Shown piece after piece: positions 1-13,467 of a DNA stretch of 64,000 bases. This DNA is from Alkalisalibacterium limincola. GTDB lineage: Bacteria > Pseudomonadota > Gammaproteobacteria > Xanthomonadales > Xanthomonadaceae. The position numbers and the translations under genes are program-made. The notes under the pieces were generated by a model that had not been told where the DNA came from, searched no databases, and was given only the letters and a program-made list of their open reading frames with translations. Location: the NCBI RefSeq assembly GCF_008017755.1, contig NZ_VRTS01000007.1, forward strand, positions 1 to 64,000, written 5' to 3'. Each line of letters opens with the position of its first letter. Position 1 is the stretch's first letter.

Positions 1-73
1 GAACTCGGAAGTGAAACGCACACGCGCCGATGGTAGTGTGGCTCGCCCATGCAAGAGTAGGTCATCGCCAGGG
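1..73 (+). rRNA. rrf: 5S ribosomal RNA, 3' end (partial)
   Basis: The first ~73 bases match the 3' half of bacterial 5S rRNA: the run from GAACTCGGAAGTGAAACG through CGCCGATGGTAGTGTGG and GCAAGAGTAGGTCATCGCCA is the conserved loop B/C, helix IV/V and closing-helix sequence. The 5' half lies outside the window, so this is the distal end of an rRNA operon read on the plus strand. The exact 3' end is estimated from the closing helix. Confidence 0.9.
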
Positions 74-84
74 TTTTTTATCCG

Positions 85-112
85 AAACGCCGGTCCCATT
101 GGGGCCGCGTTT
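85..112 (+). terminator. rRNA operon terminator
   Basis: AAACGCCGGTCCC and GGGGCCGCGTTT form a ~12-bp stem with one bulged C around a short ATT loop, followed by CTCTTTGT. It sits 12 bases past the 5S end, as expected for a factor-independent rrn terminator. Confidence 0.75.
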
Positions 113-169
113 CTCTTTGTGGCAACCAGGCACCGGTGCAGGGCTTTGGCGCGCAGCGCCTCCGCAACA

Positions 170-230
170 GGTCATCGCCAAGGTTTCATCCGAAACGCCG
201 GTCCCCAGGGGCCGGCATTTCTCTTTGTCT
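170..230 (+). repeat. Degenerate second copy of 5S tail plus terminator
   Basis: Bases 170-230 repeat 60-120 with few differences: GGTCATCGCCA, TCCGAAACGCCGGTCCC and TTTCTCTTTGT recur in the same order. The copy starts inside the last dozen bases of 5S, so it looks like the remains of a tandem 5S gene deleted down to its tail. It contains its own hairpin (197-216: GCCGGTCCCC/AGGGGCCGGC, followed by ATTTCTCTTT), so it probably acts as a back-up terminator. Confidence 0.7.
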
Positions 231-300
231 GGCGCAAGCCCGGAACGAAGGCTGGACCGATTATCTTTGTTGATTATCGAGCGACCAGATGGGCAATAAA

Positions 301-322
301 AAAGCGGGCCGAAGCCCGCTTT
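301..322. terminator. Bidirectional terminator
   Basis: AAAGCGGGC-CGAA-GCCCGCTTT is a perfect 9-bp stem with a CGAA tetraloop and A/T tracts on both sides. It lies between the rRNA operon and the convergent MAPEG gene and can serve both. Confidence 0.8.
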
Positions 323-372
323 GACAACGCCTTCCTGACGCATGTCCCCAGCGTCGGTCTTCCGGTTTGCGC

Positions 373-753
373 TCAGGCCATCGCCGCGAGCACGAACAGG
401 GCCAGGTTGCTCAGCAATGCTCCGAACCACACCGCGCTGCGCAGCAGGTGGGTGTCGGCCAGGTAGGCCAAGCCGTGGGCGATGCGGAAGGCCACAAACA
501 GGACGGCCAGGCCGTCAACCGGGCCCTGGGCGGCACCTTGCATCTGCGCGATGATCACCGCCGCGGCGAACAGCGGAAACGCTTCGAACGCGTTGAGATG
601 GGCGGCATGCGCACGTGCCGGCAAGCCCTCCAGCGAAGCCTGCCACTGGCGGGGCTTGCGGTTGTTGAATCGTTCACCGCGTGCCTTGGCCACGCCCGTC
701 CAGGCGTAAGGCATCAGGCCGGCCAGCACCACGCACCACAAAGCCATGCTCAT
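373..753 (-). CDS. MAPEG family membrane protein
   Basis: A 126-residue, very hydrophobic protein with about four membrane helices. The central NAFEAFPLFAAAVI segment and the following RxxHGLAYLAD region fit the MAPEG fold (membrane-associated eicosanoid/glutathione metabolism family); bacterial members mostly have unknown substrates. The start at 753 is supported by an AAAGGAG ribosome site nine bases upstream. It stands alone, convergent with the rRNA operon and divergent from the ATP synthase operon. The family call is sound; no specific enzymatic role can be assigned. Confidence 0.85.
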   Translation of the reverse strand: MSMALWCVVLAGLMPYAWTGVAKARGERFNNRKPRQWQASLEGLPARAHAAHLNAFEAFPLFAAAVIIAQMQGAAQGPVDGLAVLFVAFRIAHGLAYLADTHLLRSAVWFGALLSNLALFVLAAMA

Positions 754-856
754 GGATCAACGCTCCTTTCAAAGTAGGGTCGTTGGGCAGTATGCACGTG
801 GCGCGGGCGAGGGGTGGCAGGGCCCCGCGCATGGCGCCGGCGCGACTGTTGCCGCG

Positions 857-886
857 TTGCGGCTGCCTTCGGGGTGCTGCTATACT
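857..886 (+). promoter_or_regulatory. Candidate sigma70 promoter of the atp operon
   Basis: TTGCGG (857-862), an 18-base spacer and TATACT (881-886) lie about 55 bases upstream of the chosen atpI start. Spacing and the -10 box are good and the -35 box is moderate. No other convincing promoter is seen before atpB. Confidence 0.5.
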
Positions 887-939
887 TCCGCCTCTTCGTC
901 GGGCAGCTGCCGCCGGTTCCCAAGATCCAGGTGCATCGC

Positions 940-1311
940 GTGCTGAACTCCATGGACGCGGGCCGAAGGCTGGCAAAACGCGCCATCGCCGCACAGGCGA
1001 TCGCAACCCTTGTCCTCGCCCTGGCCCTGCTGTTGCTCGGTCCAGCGCATGCCCTGGGTGCCTTGATCGGGGGCGGCGGTCTCGCGCTGGGCAACGCGGC
1101 AATGGCATGGCTGGGCTTGCGCTCGGACGCGCCGGCCGCAGGTTTCGCAATGGGGCAGCTGCTCATCGGGCTGCTCGTGAAGTGGGTGCTCGTCGTGCTG
1201 GTCCTGGCGGTGGGCGTCCTGATTCTCAATCTTCCCGGGCCAGCCGTGCTGGCAGGGCTGCTCGTCTCGATGGTGGTGTTCTTCGCCGTCGGCTCCCGGG
1301 TCAGACACTAA
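940..1311 (+). CDS. atpI: ATP synthase subunit I (AtpI)
   Basis: A 123-residue protein with four predicted membrane helices, first gene of the atpIBEFHAGDC operon. AtpI is an accessory factor associated with c-ring assembly and cation handling. The GTG at 940 (VLNSMDAGRRLA...) is preferred because AGGTG lies six bases upstream; an ATG at 952 would remove four residues. An upstream extension to 814 would run through the promoter. It ends 15 bases before atpB. AtpI sequences diverge strongly, so the call rests on size, hydrophobicity and position together. Confidence 0.8.
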   Translation: MLNSMDAGRRLAKRAIAAQAIATLVLALALLLLGPAHALGALIGGGGLALGNAAMAWLGLRSDAPAAGFAMGQLLIGLLVKWVLVVLVLAVGVLILNLPGPAVLAGLLVSMVVFFAVGSRVRH

Positions 1312-1326
1312 CAAGGCTTCTGCGCA

Positions 1327-2148
1327 ATGGCCGAGTACACCCCCAACAGCTACATCACGGGTCACCTTGAGAACTTCACCTTCCGCATGGCCGAGGGTGG
1401 GTTCTGGACGTTGCACCTGGATACGCTGCTGACGTCGATCTTCCTCGGCCTGCTGATGGTGTTCGGCTTCTGGATGGCCACGCGCAAGGCCACCGCGGGC
1501 GTGCCTGGCAAGTGGCAGTGTTTCGTCGAGATGTGCCTGGACTTCGTCGACAAGCAGGCCAAGGACGCCTACCACGGCGCCTCGCGCCTGGTCACGCCGA
1601 TCGCGATCACGCTGTTCTTCTGGATCCTCATGCTCAACGGCATGAAGTTGATCCCGGCGGATTTCGTCTACCAGCCCATCGCCGCGCTCAAGGGCCTGTT
1701 CGGCGTCGTCCCGACCGAAACGCTCTACGGCGGCTGGAAGCCGGTGCCGACGGCCGACCTCAACGCCACGCTCGGCCTGTCGATCAGCGTCTTCATCCTG
1801 ATGATGGTGTTCGCACTGCGCGCCAAGGGCCTGGGCGGCTTCTTCAAGGAATTCCTCGTCGCGCCGTTCGGCCCGTGGCTGTTCCCGGCAAACATCATCC
1901 TCAACACGGTCGAACTGATCTCCAAGCCGATTTCGCTCGCGATGCGACTGTTCGGCAACATGTTCGGCGGCGAGATCGTGTTCCTGCTGATCTGGGTCCT
2001 GGGTGGCTCGTCGATCATCGGCATCTTCGCCGGTGGCGTGTTCGGCCTCGGCTGGATGCTGTTCCACCTGCTGGTCATCCCGTTGCAGGCCTTCATCTTC
2101 ATGATGCTCTCCGTGGTCTACCTGAGCCTCATGGAAGACAGCCACTGA
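1327..2148 (+). CDS. atpB: F0F1 ATP synthase subunit a
   Basis: A 273-residue polytopic membrane protein forming the proton half-channels of the F0 motor. The family signature SLAMRLFGNMFGGE carries the essential arginine (R207, equivalent to E. coli R210) and E216 nine residues on; Q254 in IPLQAFIF matches the last conserved polar channel residue. Length and C-terminal end are normal. It follows atpI and precedes atpE by 58 bases. No sign of a sodium-type channel was noticed. Confidence 0.98.
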   Translation: MAEYTPNSYITGHLENFTFRMAEGGFWTLHLDTLLTSIFLGLLMVFGFWMATRKATAGVPGKWQCFVEMCLDFVDKQAKDAYHGASRLVTPIAITLFFWILMLNGMKLIPADFVYQPIAALKGLFGVVPTETLYGGWKPVPTADLNATLGLSISVFILMMVFALRAKGLGGFFKEFLVAPFGPWLFPANIILNTVELISKPISLAMRLFGNMFGGEIVFLLIWVLGGSSIIGIFAGGVFGLGWMLFHLLVIPLQAFIFMMLSVVYLSLMEDSH

Positions 2149-2167
2149 AGTTTTGTTCCAACCCTAA

Positions 2168-2479
<312 letters not shown>

Positions 2480-2581
2480 TGCCCCGGTCGGCGCGGGCCA
2501 AGGCCCGCGCGACGGAACTGATCCAAGCGGGGGCTTCGTCATCGAAGCCCCCTGCCCAAACGTTCAGGCAGAGCGCGCCCC

Positions 2582-3052
2582 ATGAATATCGGATTTACCC
2601 TCATTGCCCAGGCCATCGCGTTTGCCGCGCTGGTATGGATCATCGCGACCAAGATCTGGCCGCCGCTGCTCAATGCGATCGAGGAACGGCAGAAGAAGAT
2701 CGCCGAAGGCCTCGCCGCTGCCGACCGCAGCCAGAAGGACCTCGCCCAGGCCAGCGAAAAGGTCGACGAGCTCGTTCGCGAAGCCCGCACCAAGGCCAAC
2801 GAGATCATCGAGCAGGCCCACGGCCGCGCGAACCAGATCCTCGAGAAGGCCAAGGACGAGGCCGTGGAACTGGCCAACCGCCAGAAGGCCGCTGCCGAGG
2901 ACGAGATCGCCACTGCCGTGTTCCGCGCCAAGGAAGACCTGCGCAAGCAGGTGTCGGTCCTGGCCGTGGCCGGTGCCGAGCGCCTGATCAAGCGCGAGAT
3001 CGATGCCAACGCCCACAAGGCGCTGCTCGACGAACTCGCGACCGAGATCTGA
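2582..3052 (+). CDS. atpF: F0F1 ATP synthase subunit b
   Basis: A 156-residue peripheral-stalk subunit. One N-terminal membrane helix (about 5-25) is followed by a long charged amphipathic helix beginning at the family motif [19 protein letters not shown], which forms the right-handed dimeric coiled coil holding F1 against rotation. Length matches the E. coli subunit. It ends one base before atpH, suggesting translational coupling. Confidence 0.97.
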   Translation: MNIGFTLIAQAIAFAALVWIIATKIWPPLLNAIEERQKKIAEGLAAADRSQKDLAQASEKVDELVREARTKANEIIEQAHGRANQILEKAKDEAVELANRQKAAAEDEIATAVFRAKEDLRKQVSVLAVAGAERLIKREIDANAHKALLDELATEI

Positions 3053-3053
3053 G

Positions 3054-3581
3054 ATGAGCCAGAGACCGACCCTCGCCCGTCCCTATGCCCGCGCGGCTTT
3101 CGCGCTGGCCAGTGAATCCGGCAGCCTGCCGGCGTGGTCCCAGCAGCTCGACACCGCTGCACGGATCGCCGCCGACGAGCGCGTCGGCCATATCCTCGGC
3201 AACCCCGGCGTGCGCGCCGAGGTGATGGCCGGGATGGTGGCGGTGCCGGGTCAGACCGACGAGTTCGGCCGCTTCCTGGCCCTGCTCGCGGAGAACCGCC
3301 GGCTGTCGTTGCTGCCGGAGATCTCCGCGCTGTTCGAGGTGCTCCGCGCGGAGGCCGAGAAGGTCGTGCGCGCGAAGATCACCTCGGCGCAGCCGCTGGC
3401 CGATGCCGAGCTGGCCAAGCTGGTCGACGGGCTCAAGCGCCGCTTCGGCCGCGAGGTGGAAGTCACCACGGCGGTCGATGAAGCACTCATCGGTGGCGCG
3501 GTCATCGACACCGGCGACATGGTCATCGATGGATCGGTCCGTTCGAAGCTGGCGCGCCTCGGCGCGACGCTTTCGCACTGA
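3054..3581 (+). CDS. atpH: F0F1 ATP synthase subunit delta
   Basis: A 175-residue protein starting at the ATG at 3054 (MSQRPTLARPYARAAFALA), the conserved N-terminus of delta/OSCP proteins; the reading frame extends further upstream but that part overlaps atpF. The C-terminal GGAVIDTGDMVIDGSVRSKL motif is the delta signature. It bridges the alpha3beta3 head and the b stalk. The stop of atpF is directly before the start, consistent with coupled translation. Confidence 0.97.
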   Translation: MSQRPTLARPYARAAFALASESGSLPAWSQQLDTAARIAADERVGHILGNPGVRAEVMAGMVAVPGQTDEFGRFLALLAENRRLSLLPEISALFEVLRAEAEKVVRAKITSAQPLADAELAKLVDGLKRRFGREVEVTTAVDEALIGGAVIDTGDMVIDGSVRSKLARLGATLSH

Positions 3582-3650
3582 TCGCCTCCAAACAACACAT
3601 TCAAGTCTAGCCACGTCCCGGCATGCCCGGGCGACCCAGGGAAAAGCCTC

Positions 3651-5198
<1,548 letters not shown>

Positions 5199-5238
5199 GC
5201 ACGAACCCTTCGACCCCCCGAACTAAAGCGAGTAGGAC

Positions 5239-6102
5239 ATGGCAGGCGGCCGCGAAATCAAAACCAAGATCAAGAGCGTGCAGAACACCCGCAAGGTGAC
5301 GCGCGCGCTCGAGATGGTCTCGGCGTCGAAGATCAAGAAGGCCCAGGACCGGATGAAGGGCTCGCGCCCGTATGCGCGCCTGATGAAGCAGGTCATCGGC
5401 CATATCGCCAAGGCGAACTCCGACTACGTGCACCCGTTCATGGAGAGCCGCGCCGACGTCAAGCGCGTCGCCTACGTGGTCATCTCCACCGATCGCGGCC
5501 TGGCCGGCGGCCTGAACTCGAACCTGTTCCGCAAGCTGCTCGGGGAGATCCGGGAACACCAGCAGAACGGCGTCGACGTGGACCTGGTCTGCATCGGCCA
5601 GAAGGCGCAGGTGTTCTTCCGCCGCCTGAAGGTCAACATGCTCGCCAGCGTCACCCACCTGGGCGACAACCCGGAGCTGTCGAAGCTCATCGGCCTGATC
5701 AAGACCGTTCTGGATGACTACACCGAGGGCAAGCTCGACCGGGTGTACCTGAGCTACAACGACTTCATCAACACCATGGCGCAGCGCCCGACGGTGGACC
5801 AGCTGCTGCCGCTGCCGCCCTCGGATTCCCTGCAGACCAGCCACGACTGGGACTACATCTACGAACCCGATGCCGCCACCGTGCTCGAGCACGTGATGAC
5901 GCGCTACATCGAGTCGCTGGTGTACCAGGCGGTGCTGGAGAACCTTGCCTCCGAGCACGCGGCACGCATGGTGGCGATGAAGGCCGCGTCCGACAACGCG
6001 AACAAGATGATCGACTCGCTGAACCTGTCCTACAACAAGGCACGTCAGGCGGCGATCACCCAGGAAATCTCCGAAATCGTGGGCGGTGCGGCGGCCGTTT
6101 GA
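5239..6102 (+). CDS. atpG: F0F1 ATP synthase subunit gamma
   Basis: A 287-residue rotor shaft. The N-terminal helix ([33 protein letters not shown]) and the C-terminal helix ([19 protein letters not shown]) are the two conserved ends that form the coiled coil inside the alpha3beta3 ring; the central Rossmann-like region contains [10 protein letters not shown]-type sequence ([15 protein letters not shown]). Length is typical. Confidence 0.98.
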   Translation: MAGGREIKTKIKSVQNTRKVTRALEMVSASKIKKAQDRMKGSRPYARLMKQVIGHIAKANSDYVHPFMESRADVKRVAYVVISTDRGLAGGLNSNLFRKLLGEIREHQQNGVDVDLVCIGQKAQVFFRRLKVNMLASVTHLGDNPELSKLIGLIKTVLDDYTEGKLDRVYLSYNDFINTMAQRPTVDQLLPLPPSDSLQTSHDWDYIYEPDAATVLEHVMTRYIESLVYQAVLENLASEHAARMVAMKAASDNANKMIDSLNLSYNKARQAAITQEISEIVGGAAAV

Positions 6103-6127
6103 GGCACCGCGTCCCAACAGCATTTGA

Positions 6128-7534
<1,407 letters not shown>

Positions 7535-7543
7535 GGGGTTTCC

Positions 7544-7966
7544 ATGGCAATCACGATCCGCTGCGACATCGTCAGCGCCGAGGAAGAGATCTTCTCCGGC
7601 GAGGTCGAGATGGTCGTCGCCACCGGCGAGCTGGGCGAGCTGGGCATCACGCCCCGCCACGCCCCGCTCATCACCCGGCTCAAGCCGGGCCAGGTGCGCG
7701 TGATCAAGGGCGGCGAAGAGCAGTTCTTCTACGTCTCCGGCGGCATCCTCGAGGTGCAGCCGCAGGTGGTGACGGTGCTGACCGACACTGCCATCCGTGC
7801 CAAGGACCTCGACGAGGCGGCCGCCAGGTCGGCAAAGGAAGAGGCCGAGAAGGCACTGGCCGGCCGCACCGATGCGATGGACGTGGCCGAGGCGCAGCAG
7901 CAGCTGATGCAGGCGATGGCCCAGCTGCAGGCGCTGGAGCGGCTGCGCAAGAACCTCAAGCACTGA
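7544..7966 (+). CDS. atpC: F0F1 ATP synthase subunit epsilon
   Basis: A 140-residue protein with an N-terminal beta-sandwich ([31 protein letters not shown]) and an Ala/Glu-rich C-terminal helical pair that can inhibit ATP hydrolysis. AAGGGG lies five bases upstream of the ATG, and the gene begins nine bases after atpD. Last gene of the operon; a hairpin follows. Confidence 0.97.
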   Translation: MAITIRCDIVSAEEEIFSGEVEMVVATGELGELGITPRHAPLITRLKPGQVRVIKGGEEQFFYVSGGILEVQPQVVTVLTDTAIRAKDLDEAAARSAKEEAEKALAGRTDAMDVAEAQQQLMQAMAQLQALERLRKNLKH

Positions 7967-7984
7967 TCCGACGCCGTCGGGTCG

Positions 7985-8023
7985 ACTGGAAGCGCGGCGA
8001 AAGCCGGCGTTTTCCGTTCCAGT
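7985..8023 (+). terminator. Candidate terminator after atpC
   Basis: An inner stem GCGCGGC/GCC(G)GCGT with a GAAA loop and one bulge is followed by TTT; an outer ACTGGAA/TTCCAGT pairing encloses it. It lies 18 bases past the atpC stop and upstream of the glmU -10 box, so it probably separates the two transcription units. Confidence 0.5.
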
Positions 8024-8063
8024 ACCCAGACATGTTCCAGGACGGGCTCGCCAAGGGCGCGCC

Positions 8064-8069
8064 TATAAT
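8064..8069 (+). promoter_or_regulatory. Perfect -10 box upstream of glmU
   Basis: TATAAT at 8064-8069 matches the sigma70 -10 consensus exactly. No good -35 box is seen 16-18 bases upstream. Transcription from here would start near 8076, leaving only ~8 bases before the ATG at 8084 and ~20 before the ATG at 8096. Confidence 0.5.
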
Positions 8070-8083
8070 CGCGGAAGGACCGA

Positions 8084-9469
8084 ATGGACATCGCCATGAG
8101 TGACGCCCCCCTGCACGTGATCATCCTCGCCGCCGGCGAGGGCAAGCGCATGAAGTCCCGAATGCCGAAGGTGCTGCAGCCCGTCGCGGGGCGGCCGATG
8201 CTGGCCCACGCCCTCGAAGCGGCCCGGGCGGTGTCGCCGGCCGGCATCCACGTGGTGTACGGCCACGGCGGCGAGCAGGTGCGCGACGCCTTCGCCGACC
8301 AGTCCGACCTGCAATGGGCCGAGCAGGCACAGCGTCTCGGCACGGGTCATGCCGTGCAGCAGGCGATGCCGGGTGTGCCGGCGGGTGCTCGCGTGCTGGT
8401 GTTGTACGGAGACGTGCCGTTGATCCGCGCCGGAACGCTGCGCGAACTGCTGGCCGCCGACGGCCGGCTGGCCGTGCTGGTGGCCGACTTGCCCGACCCG
8501 ACCGGGTATGGCCGTGTCCTTGTCGATGCACGGGGCTGCGTCGACGCGATCGTCGAGCAGAAGGACGCCACACCCGCCCAGCTGGCCGTGCGCACGATCA
8601 ACACCGGCATCATCGCCGCCGACGGCGACGCGCTGCGCGGCTGGCTCGGCGCGCTGCGCAACGACAATGCACAGGGCGAGTACTACCTGACCGATGTCTT
8701 CGCGCTGGCGCGCGGAGAGGGCAAGGGCGCGGCCGCGGTGTGGCTGGAGGATGCCGCCGAGGCCAACGGCGCCAACGATCCGTGGCAGCTCGCCGAACTC
8801 GAGCGCCTCTACCAGCGTCGCGCGGCACGCGCGCTGTGCGTGGAAGGGGTGCGCATCGCCGACCCGGCGCGCCTCGACGTGCGTGGCGAGGTCAGCGTGG
8901 GTCGCGATGTCGAGATCGACGTCAACGTGATCCTCGAAGGGCGCGTGGTGCTGGGCGACGGCGTGCGCATCGGGCCGTTCACCCGCCTGTGCGACGTGGA
9001 GCTGGCCGCCGGCACGGTGGTGCGCGCGCACTGCGACCTGGAGGGCGCGCGTAGCGAGGGTGCGTGCACGATCGGTCCCTTCGCCCGCCTGCGGCCGGGC
9101 ACCGAACTCGCCGAGGGCGCCCACGTCGGCAATTTCGTGGAGACAAAGAAGACCCGCCTGGGGCCCGGCAGCAAGGCCAACCACCTCACCTACCTGGGCG
9201 ACGCGCAGGTCGGGGCCGGGGTGAACATCGGCGCCGGCACGATCACCTGCAACTACGACGGCGTGAACAAGTCCACGACCCGCATCGGCGACGGCGCCTT
9301 CATCGGGTCGAATTCCTCGCTGGTGGCACCGGTCGAGATCGGTCGCGGCGCGACGATCGGTGCCGGCTCGGTCATCACGCGAGGCGCGCCGGAGGGTGAA
9401 CTGACCGTCGCGCGCGCGCGCCAGGCGACGATCGAGGGCTGGAAGCGCCCCCTCAAGCAGGGCGACTGA
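8084..9469 (+). CDS. glmU: Bifunctional GlmU: GlcNAc-1-P uridyltransferase / GlcN-1-P acetyltransferase
   Basis: A 461-residue cytoplasmic enzyme making UDP-GlcNAc for peptidoglycan and LPS. The N-terminal pyrophosphorylase domain starts with [20 protein letters not shown] (nucleotide-binding signature); the C-terminal half is a left-handed beta helix of hexapeptide repeats with the [19 protein letters not shown] and INCNYDG-like [10 protein letters not shown] acetyltransferase motifs. GGAAGGA precedes the ATG at 8084, but the perfect -10 box may place the transcript start close by, so the ATG at 8096 (MSDAPLHV) is a real alternative. It shares the pathway with glmS at 17079. Its 3' end overlaps the convergent kinase gene by 17 bases. 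Confidence 0.97.
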   Translation: MDIAMSDAPLHVIILAAGEGKRMKSRMPKVLQPVAGRPMLAHALEAARAVSPAGIHVVYGHGGEQVRDAFADQSDLQWAEQAQRLGTGHAVQQAMPGVPAGARVLVLYGDVPLIRAGTLRELLAADGRLAVLVADLPDPTGYGRVLVDARGCVDAIVEQKDATPAQLAVRTINTGIIAADGDALRGWLGALRNDNAQGEYYLTDVFALARGEGKGAAAVWLEDAAEANGANDPWQLAELERLYQRRAARALCVEGVRIADPARLDVRGEVSVGRDVEIDVNVILEGRVVLGDGVRIGPFTRLCDVELAAGTVVRAHCDLEGARSEGACTIGPFARLRPGTELAEGAHVGNFVETKKTRLGPGSKANHLTYLGDAQVGAGVNIGAGTITCNYDGVNKSTTRIGDGAFIGSNSSLVAPVEIGRGATIGAGSVITRGAPEGELTVARARQATIEGWKRPLKQGD

Positions 9470-10825
9470 CGTCGGTCGCCGGCGTATCGCCGGCGCGAGC
9501 CGGCATCGCCGCATCGGGCAGGTGCATCACCACGCTCAAGCCGCGTTCGGGCCCGTTGCTCAGTGACAGCCGGCCGCCATGGGCCTCGGCGATCTCGCGT
9601 GCCAGCGCCAGTCCCAGCCCGGTGCCGCCACGCTTGGTCGAGTAGAACGGCAGCAGCGCCTGGTTGAGCACCGCCTCGCTCATGCCGGTGCCGGCATCGC
9701 GCACCTCGATGCGGACCGCGTTGCCGTGCTGCCGCACCGACAGGGTCACCGCTTCGGGTGGACCGCCGGCCTCGTGGGCGTTCTTGAGCAGGTTCATCAG
9801 CGCCTGCTCGAGCTGCGCGGCGTCGAAGCGCGCAGGCTGTGGCGGCAAGGCGCCGTCGAGCGCGAAATCGATCTGCGAGCGGAGGCGGGCGACGAACGCT
9901 GCCCACTCGTGTCCGGAAAGCTGGGGCATCGGCAGTTTCGCGAAGTGGGCATAGCCACGGATGAAGCCTTCCAGATGGCGCGCCCGCTCCTCGATCATCG
10001 CGAACACACCGCCCAGCTTCTCGTGTTGCCCGCGCCTGACCAGCTCGCCGCCGGAGTGCGCCAGCGAGGCCACCGGTGCCAGCGAGTTGTTGAGCTCGTG
10101 GCTGATGACCCGGATCACCTTCTTCCAGGTTTGCACCTCCTGGCGCCGCAGCTCATGGGTGAGGTGCCGCAGCAGGTACAGCACATGCGGGCGCGCATTG
10201 AGCCGGAAGCGCCGCTGCGCCAGGTGCCAGGTCTCCTCGTCGTCGCCCTCGCCGACACTGAACAGCCCATCGCCGCCGCGCGCGATTGCCTCGCGCAGCG
10301 TGTCCGGGGCCGGCGCCAGCAGGGCCGGCAGCGATTGCCCTTCCAGCCGGCGTCCCTCACCCAGCAGCTTGCGCGCGGCCAGGTTCGCGTAGACCACGCG
10401 CTCGGCCGGATCCACCAGCAGCATGGCCACCGGCGTGTTCTGAACCATCGTGTCGAGCAGCAGCTCGCGCTGGACCAGCCCCAGGCGCTGCTCGCGCAGC
10501 GTGTCGCCCAGGGCGTTGTGGGCAGCCACCAGGTCGCCCAGTTCGTCATCCCCCTCCCAGGCGATGCCGAACGAATAGTCGCCGTCGCGGTAACTCAGCA
10601 CCGTGCCCTCCAGCGCGCGCAGCAGCGACACGATGTCGCGCAGTAGGCGTCGACTCCACCAGATCAACGGCAGTGTCAGCACCAGCAGGGCCAGCACGAT
10701 CGCCAGCGCCAGCGAATCGACCCGGGTGGCCAGCCAGGCCGAGAGGGCGACCGCGAACGCAGTGAACGCACTGGCATGCAGCAGCAGCTTGCCGGCCAGG
10801 GAGAAGCGGCGGCGTGGCCCGGTCA

Positions 10826-10826
<1 letters not shown>
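9453..10826 (-). CDS. Sensor histidine kinase (NtrY-like)
   Basis: A 457-residue inner-membrane kinase. Two N-terminal membrane helices (about 14-32 and 38-57) are followed by a HAMP-like/coiled region, a PAS-like domain (about 120-215: [20 protein letters not shown]) and the kinase core: H-box [11 protein letters not shown] with H243, N-box [10 protein letters not shown], and G-boxes DAGTGMS and GGTGLGLAL. The periplasmic loop is only a few residues long, so it probably senses within the membrane or cytoplasm. Its start overlaps the regulator's stop by one base (TGATG). It is the last gene of the efflux operon and the likely partner of the sigma54 activator. Confidence 0.93.
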
Positions 10827-12165
<1,339 letters not shown>

Positions 12166-12233
12166 GCGCTCCCCTTGCAGGCCTGTGCATGTGGCTGGAA
12201 TTCCGCCCGGGGCCGGTGCCCCGGGCGGCTCAA

Positions 12234-13457
12234 TCATACGCTTCGCGTGGCCACCGCCGGCGGCACCGCAGCGGCCCGCCAGGCCGGCCCCAGCACCGCG
12301 AGGACCCCCAGCACCAGCAGCGTCGCCGTACCGCCCAGCAGGTAGCCCACGGGCAGGGTCGGCAGCGCGATCTCGCGCACCAGGAACAGGTTGAGCCCGA
12401 TCGCCAGCGCGGCGCCGATGACCACGCCGGTCGTCGAGATCATCAGGTTCTCGGTGACGAAGTAGCGCACGATGTCGATCTTGCGTGCGCCCAGCGCCCG
12501 GCGCGTGCCGATCTGCTTGCGCCGCTGCGTCACCCACAGGCTGGCCATGCCGACGATGCCGCTGGCGGTGACCAGCAGCAGGCCGATCGTGACCGCGATC
12601 AACAGGCCCGCCACGGCACGCTGGTTGCGGTAGCGGATCTCGCGAAGCTCGCCCAGCGTCTGGTTCTGCATGACCAGGCGCCCCGGCCGCGCCTGCGCCA
12701 GGGCGGCCTCGGCTTCGGCCATGATGCGGTCTCGCTGCCCGGCCTCGGTGCGCACCAGGTATTGCGAATGCTCGGTCAGGTAGCGCACCGGCAGCAGGAA
12801 CGTGTTGTAGGTGTTGTCCGAGGCCTGGGCAAACGGCGACATGAGCGTGTCGACCACCCCCACCACCTGCATCGGCACGGCGTCTGGCCCGGCGCCGAGG
12901 TGGACGGTGCGCCCGACCACCCCCGACTCGTCGGGGAACAACTGCTCGGCGTAGCGGCGGCTCAGGATCACCTTGTCGCCACTGAGCTGCGCTGTCGCCG
13001 GGTCGATCTCGACGACATCGGCCTCGGTGAAGTCGCGTCCCTCGACCAGCTCCAGGCCCAGCGTCTGCACCAGGCTGTCGGGATTGAAGTAGGGCGAGCC
13101 ATTCACTCCAGCCCCGCCGAGGCTGGGATCCACGCTCAGCGGCAGTCCCCAGCCCGACTGGCCCATCGGTGCCTGGTTGGTCCACGTGGCGGCCTTCACC
13201 CCGGGAATGGCGCGCAGCAGCTCGACATCCCGGCGTTGCATGTTGGCGATGTCGTCGGGCCGCTGGTAGCTGAGCACCTGCAGGCGGAACACCTCCTCCT
13301 CGACCGCGCCGCTGGGACGCGCAGCCACCGAGAGGCGGTCATTCACCACGTACAGGGCATTGGCGATGATCGCCATGGTCAGTGCGATCTGCGCAGTGAT
13401 CAGGATCGCCCCGGTCTTGTTGCGCAACAGGGTGGAGAGGATGGGTCGGATTTCCAC
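12234..13457 (-). CDS. ABC transporter permease, FtsX/MacB-like (second permease)
   Basis: A 407-residue inner-membrane protein: one N-terminal helix (about 15-38), a large periplasmic domain of ~230 residues, then three C-terminal helices with the FtsX-family segment VTQRRKQIGTRRALGARK between helices two and three, which touches the ATPase. It starts ten bases after the paired permease gene. It is the second half-transporter of a MacB-like (type VII fold) exporter; such systems extrude peptides, antibiotics or lipoprotein-like substrates. The substrate here is unknown. Confidence 0.9.
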   Translation of the reverse strand: MEIRPILSTLLRNKTGAILITAQIALTMAIIANALYVVNDRLSVAARPSGAVEEEVFRLQVLSYQRPDDIANMQRRDVELLRAIPGVKAATWTNQAPMGQSGWGLPLSVDPSLGGAGVNGSPYFNPDSLVQTLGLELVEGRDFTEADVVEIDPATAQLSGDKVILSRRYAEQLFPDESGVVGRTVHLGAGPDAVPMQVVGVVDTLMSPFAQASDNTYNTFLLPVRYLTEHSQYLVRTEAGQRDRIMAEAEAALAQARPGRLVMQNQTLGELREIRYRNQRAVAGLLIAVTIGLLLVTASGIVGMASLWVTQRRKQIGTRRALGARKIDIVRYFVTENLMISTTGVVIGAALAIGLNLFLVREIALPTLPVGYLLGGTATLLVLGVLAVLGPAWRAAAVPPAVATRSV

Positions 13458-13467
13458 GGCGGACTCC

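Noticed and set aside
880-2145. Long minus-strand frame opposite atpI-atpB
   Set aside because: Translates to His/Asp/Glu/Arg-rich low-complexity sequence, the usual antisense shadow of GC-rich genes; atpB on the plus strand is certain. The same applies to the long frames opposite atpA, atpD, katG, recB, recC and acnD.
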